This document shows, one piece after another, positions 62,304 to 64,000 of a stretch of DNA of 64,000 nucleotides. Each line of letters starts with the position of its first letter. Position 1 is the first letter of the stretch. The notes below the pieces were generated by a model, which worked only from the letters and a program-made list of their open reading frames with translations, did not search any database and was not told the origin of the DNA. The translations under genes and the position numbers were made by a program. Source of the stretch: Gammaproteobacteria bacterium (GTDB lineage: Bacteria; Pseudomonadota; Gammaproteobacteria; Pseudomonadales; Azotimanducaceae_A); the NCBI GenBank assembly GCA_012960755.1, contig DUAT01000169.1, forward strand, positions 493-64,492, written 5' to 3'.

Positions 62304-62684
62304 TTACTTGAGTTCCACTGAAGCACCTGCTTCTTCAAGTTGTTTCTTAAGGTCTTCTGCCTCGTCCTTGCTGACACCTTCCTTAACAGGTGCGGGGGCG
62401 CTATCAACCACAGCTTTGGCTTCTTTCAGGCCAAGACCGGTAATCGCACGAACCGCTTTGATGGCGTTTACTTTCTTCTCACCAGCTGCAGTGATAATAA
62501 CATCAAATTCTGTCTGCTCTTCAACTGCAGCAGCACCATCGCCACCTCCAGCCGCAGGGGCAGCAGCTACAGCAGCGGCAGCGGAAACACCAAATTTTTC
62601 TTCCATTGCTTCAACGAGTTCCACGACGTCCATCACGCTCATTTCTGCAATTGCATTCAAAATATCATCTTTAGATAAAGACAT
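62304..62684 (-). CDS. rplL: 50S ribosomal protein L7/L12
   Basis: L7/L12 (126 aa) forms the stalk that recruits translation GTPases. N-terminal dimerisation helices ([19 protein letters not shown]), Ala/Gly hinge (about 37-53) and C-terminal domain ([34 protein letters not shown]). Follows rplJ by 28 nt. Confidence 0.99.
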   Translation of the reverse strand: MSLSKDDILNAIAEMSVMDVVELVEAMEEKFGVSAAAAVAAAPAAGGGDGAAAVEEQTEFDVIITAAGEKKVNAIKAVRAITGLGLKEAKAVVDSAPAPVKEGVSKDEAEDLKKQLEEAGASVELK

Positions 62685-62712
62685 GAGTCCTTTTCTCCAA
62701 TTAATAGTTTAC

Positions 62713-63246
62713 TTAAGAGGCTTCTTGTTGCTTCTGATCACGAACCGCAGCAACCGCACGAGTCACTTTCGTAGGCACTTCGTTCAGCGTTCTTGTCAGT
62801 TTGGTAACCGGGGCTAACATGACTGACATCAACATGGCTAATGCCTGATCTCGCGTGGGCAATTTAGCCAACGCATCAATCTGGTCAGCAGGCAGCAATT
62901 TGCCACCAACACTGAGCGCTTTGATCTCAAACTCCTCGTTCTCTTTTGCGAATTCTTTGAAGATTCGGGCGCCAGCGCCAGGGTCTTCAAGCGAAAACGC
63001 GAGAATGTTTGGACCAAGCAGCATTTCGCTCAAACATTCGAACTCGGTACCTTCGAATGCTCGTTTTGCTAAAGTGTTACGAACCACGCGCACCTGCACA
63101 TTCTGCTCACGGGCTTCTTTTCGCAGTGCTGTCATACCATCAACAGATATACCACGATAATCAGCCATAACAGCAGAAAGTGCGCTGCTTGCAGTTTCGT
63201 TAACATCTGCAACAATCGCCTGTTTTTCTTTAAGTCCTATAGGCAC
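62713..63246 (-). CDS. rplJ: 50S ribosomal protein L10
   Basis: L10 (177 aa) anchors the L7/L12 stalk and represses its own operon by binding the leader. Start is GTG at 63246 with AGGAG 8 nt upstream, which gives the family start (M)PIGLKEKQAIVADVNE. Conserved YRGISVDGMTALRKEARE and RVVRNTLAKRAFEGT; C-terminal helix binds L7/L12. Confidence 0.97.
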   Translation of the reverse strand: MPIGLKEKQAIVADVNETASSALSAVMADYRGISVDGMTALRKEAREQNVQVRVVRNTLAKRAFEGTEFECLSEMLLGPNILAFSLEDPGAGARIFKEFAKENEEFEIKALSVGGKLLPADQIDALAKLPTRDQALAMLMSVMLAPVTKLTRTLNEVPTKVTRAVAAVRDQKQQEAS

Positions 63247-63329
63247 AAGTAATACTCCTGTGTCGACTTTAAACAACTTGTCAGTGAATCCGGATTAATA
63301 CCCGGATACTGCAAGCACCGTACACGGCG

Positions 63330-63450
63330 ATAGATTCAAATTGAATCGGGTCCACCGTCTGCGCAGGCTCCCTTTACCATTTCAGGCTTGAGAACTTAAC
63401 CTGACACCTTTCTATTTGGTGTCATCGACCTGCGGTCTTTGACGAGCCCT
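63330..63450 (-). promoter_or_regulatory. L10 leader (autoregulatory rplJ 5' UTR)
   Basis: The 319-bp rplA-rplJ gap contains the conserved paired segments of the gammaproteobacterial L10 leader on the minus strand: CAAAGACCGCAGGTCGATGA (about 63445-63425) and, about 70 nt later, GCCTGCGCAGACGGTG (about 63370-63355). L10 with L7/L12 binds this RNA to repress rplJL. The edges given are approximate. Confidence 0.8.
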
Positions 63451-63499
63451 GATTTTCCCTTCGACGAATCGTAGTTCAACCAGGTACCCCAAAGTCTCT

Positions 63500-63516
63500 C
63501 ACCGGCTCTCCCGGTG
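63500..63516 (-). other. Stem-loop after rplA
   Basis: CACCGG and CCGGTG form a perfect 6-bp stem with a 5-nt loop, 50 nt beyond the rplA stop. No T-run follows, so it is not an intrinsic terminator; it may be part of the L10 leader region or an RNase III-type processing site. Confidence 0.5.
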
Positions 63517-63565
63517 TATCGTCCAATGAAAGGGCAGACACAACGCCCTGTCAGTGACGCTAAAA

Positions 63566-64000
63566 TTAGTCTTCCAACGACGCCTGGTCGATGGGTATAC
63601 CTGCTCCCATGGTGGTAGAAAGTACAATTTTCTTCACATAGGAACCTTTGGCAGATGCAGGTTTGCCTTTCCTTAAGTCTGTCAGTAAAGCCTCGACATT
63701 TTCCTTCACAGCCTGGGCCGCGAAACCTACCTTTCCAACGCCACCATGAATGATGCCGTTCTTGTCGGTTCGATACCTGATCTGCCCAGCCTTGGCATTC
63801 TTAACCGCTGTCGCAACATCAGGTGTGACCGTGCCCAATCTTGGATTTGGCATCAGGCCTCTCGGACCCAGTATCTGTCCTAATTGCCCGACCACCCGCA
63901 TCGCATCCGGCGTGGCAATGACAACACCAAAATCCAGATTGCCTTCCTTCACAGATGCCGCAAGGTCATCCATACCAACAATATCTGCACCAGCAGCAGT
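63566..64000 (-). CDS. rplA: 50S ribosomal protein L1 (5' end beyond the window)
   Basis: L1 (partial, C-terminal 144 codons) forms the L1 stalk and in E. coli represses the rplKA operon. Visible: [13 protein letters not shown] at the cut edge, [36 protein letters not shown] and the end [15 protein letters not shown]. The open frame runs through the window edge; the start lies outside. Confidence 0.98.
   Translation of the reverse strand, partial: TAAGADIVGMDDLAASVKEGNLDFGVVIATPDAMRVVGQLGQILGPRGLMPNPRLGTVTPDVATAVKNAKAGQIRYRTDKNGIIHGGVGKVGFAAQAVKENVEALLTDLRKGKPASAKGSYVKKIVLSTTMGAGIPIDQASLED

Noticed and set aside
1..64000. CRISPR arrays, prophage, transposons, toxin-antitoxin or defence genes
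   Set aside because: No repeat-spacer pattern, transposase, integrase or related protein was seen; all sizeable genes are accounted for by housekeeping families.

Overview
The window is about 64 kb of a gammaproteobacterial chromosome that is almost entirely housekeeping. Gene order matches the Pseudomonas-type arrangement in four blocks: prs-ispE-lolB divergent from hemA-prfA-prmC-moeB; lipA-lipB-ybeD-dacA-rlpA-mltB-rodA-mrdA-rlmH-rsfS-nadD-proA; ssb-MFS-uvrA next to the ribosomal clusters; and rplAJL-rpoBC-str-S10-spc-alpha. The proteins look like those of a free-living, probably aquatic, member of the Pseudomonadales or a related order. That placement comes from synteny and protein similarity judged by eye, not from a search.

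Layout. 1-8.2 kb: tRNA-Met with its promoter, an LLM-class flavin oxidoreductase, then on the minus strand ychF, pth, rplY, prs, tRNA-Gln, ispE, lolB and a TPR lipoprotein. 8.2-13.4 kb (plus strand): hemA-prfA-prmC-moeB and an MFS transporter. 13.4-25.4 kb (minus): transaldolase, then lipoate synthesis, cell-wall elongation and late NAD/proline genes in one tightly packed run. 25.5-34.8 kb: short, differently oriented units (mpg, a Lon-N protein, uppP, ssb, a YajR-like MFS protein, uvrA, a DUF6356-like small protein, an Lrp/AsnC regulator, an AGT-like aminotransferase). 34.9-64 kb (minus): rplQ back to rplA, the complete alpha, spc, S10, str and rif (rpoBC-rplJL) clusters in canonical order; rplA runs off the window.

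Regulation visible in the sequence includes GC-rich-discriminator promoters for tRNA-Met and rpsL, an S10-operon leader with a terminator-like attenuator, an L10 leader, an rplL-rpoB attenuator, and intrinsic terminators after rplQ and prs.

I found no CRISPR array, prophage, insertion sequence, toxin-antitoxin, defence or biosynthetic system, and nothing I would call a new system. The unusual points are smaller. The ribosomal protein S11 gene has an acidic N-terminal extension encoded by eight perfect hexanucleotide repeats. Two outer-membrane lipoprotein genes (lolB, rlpA) have no ATG, GTG or TTG available and seem to start at ATT. Several genes (prs, rodA, nadD, rpsL, weaker in lipA and rpoA) have short direct repeats across or beside their stop codons, and other short tandem repeats sit in the dacA, hemA and rplF upstream regions.
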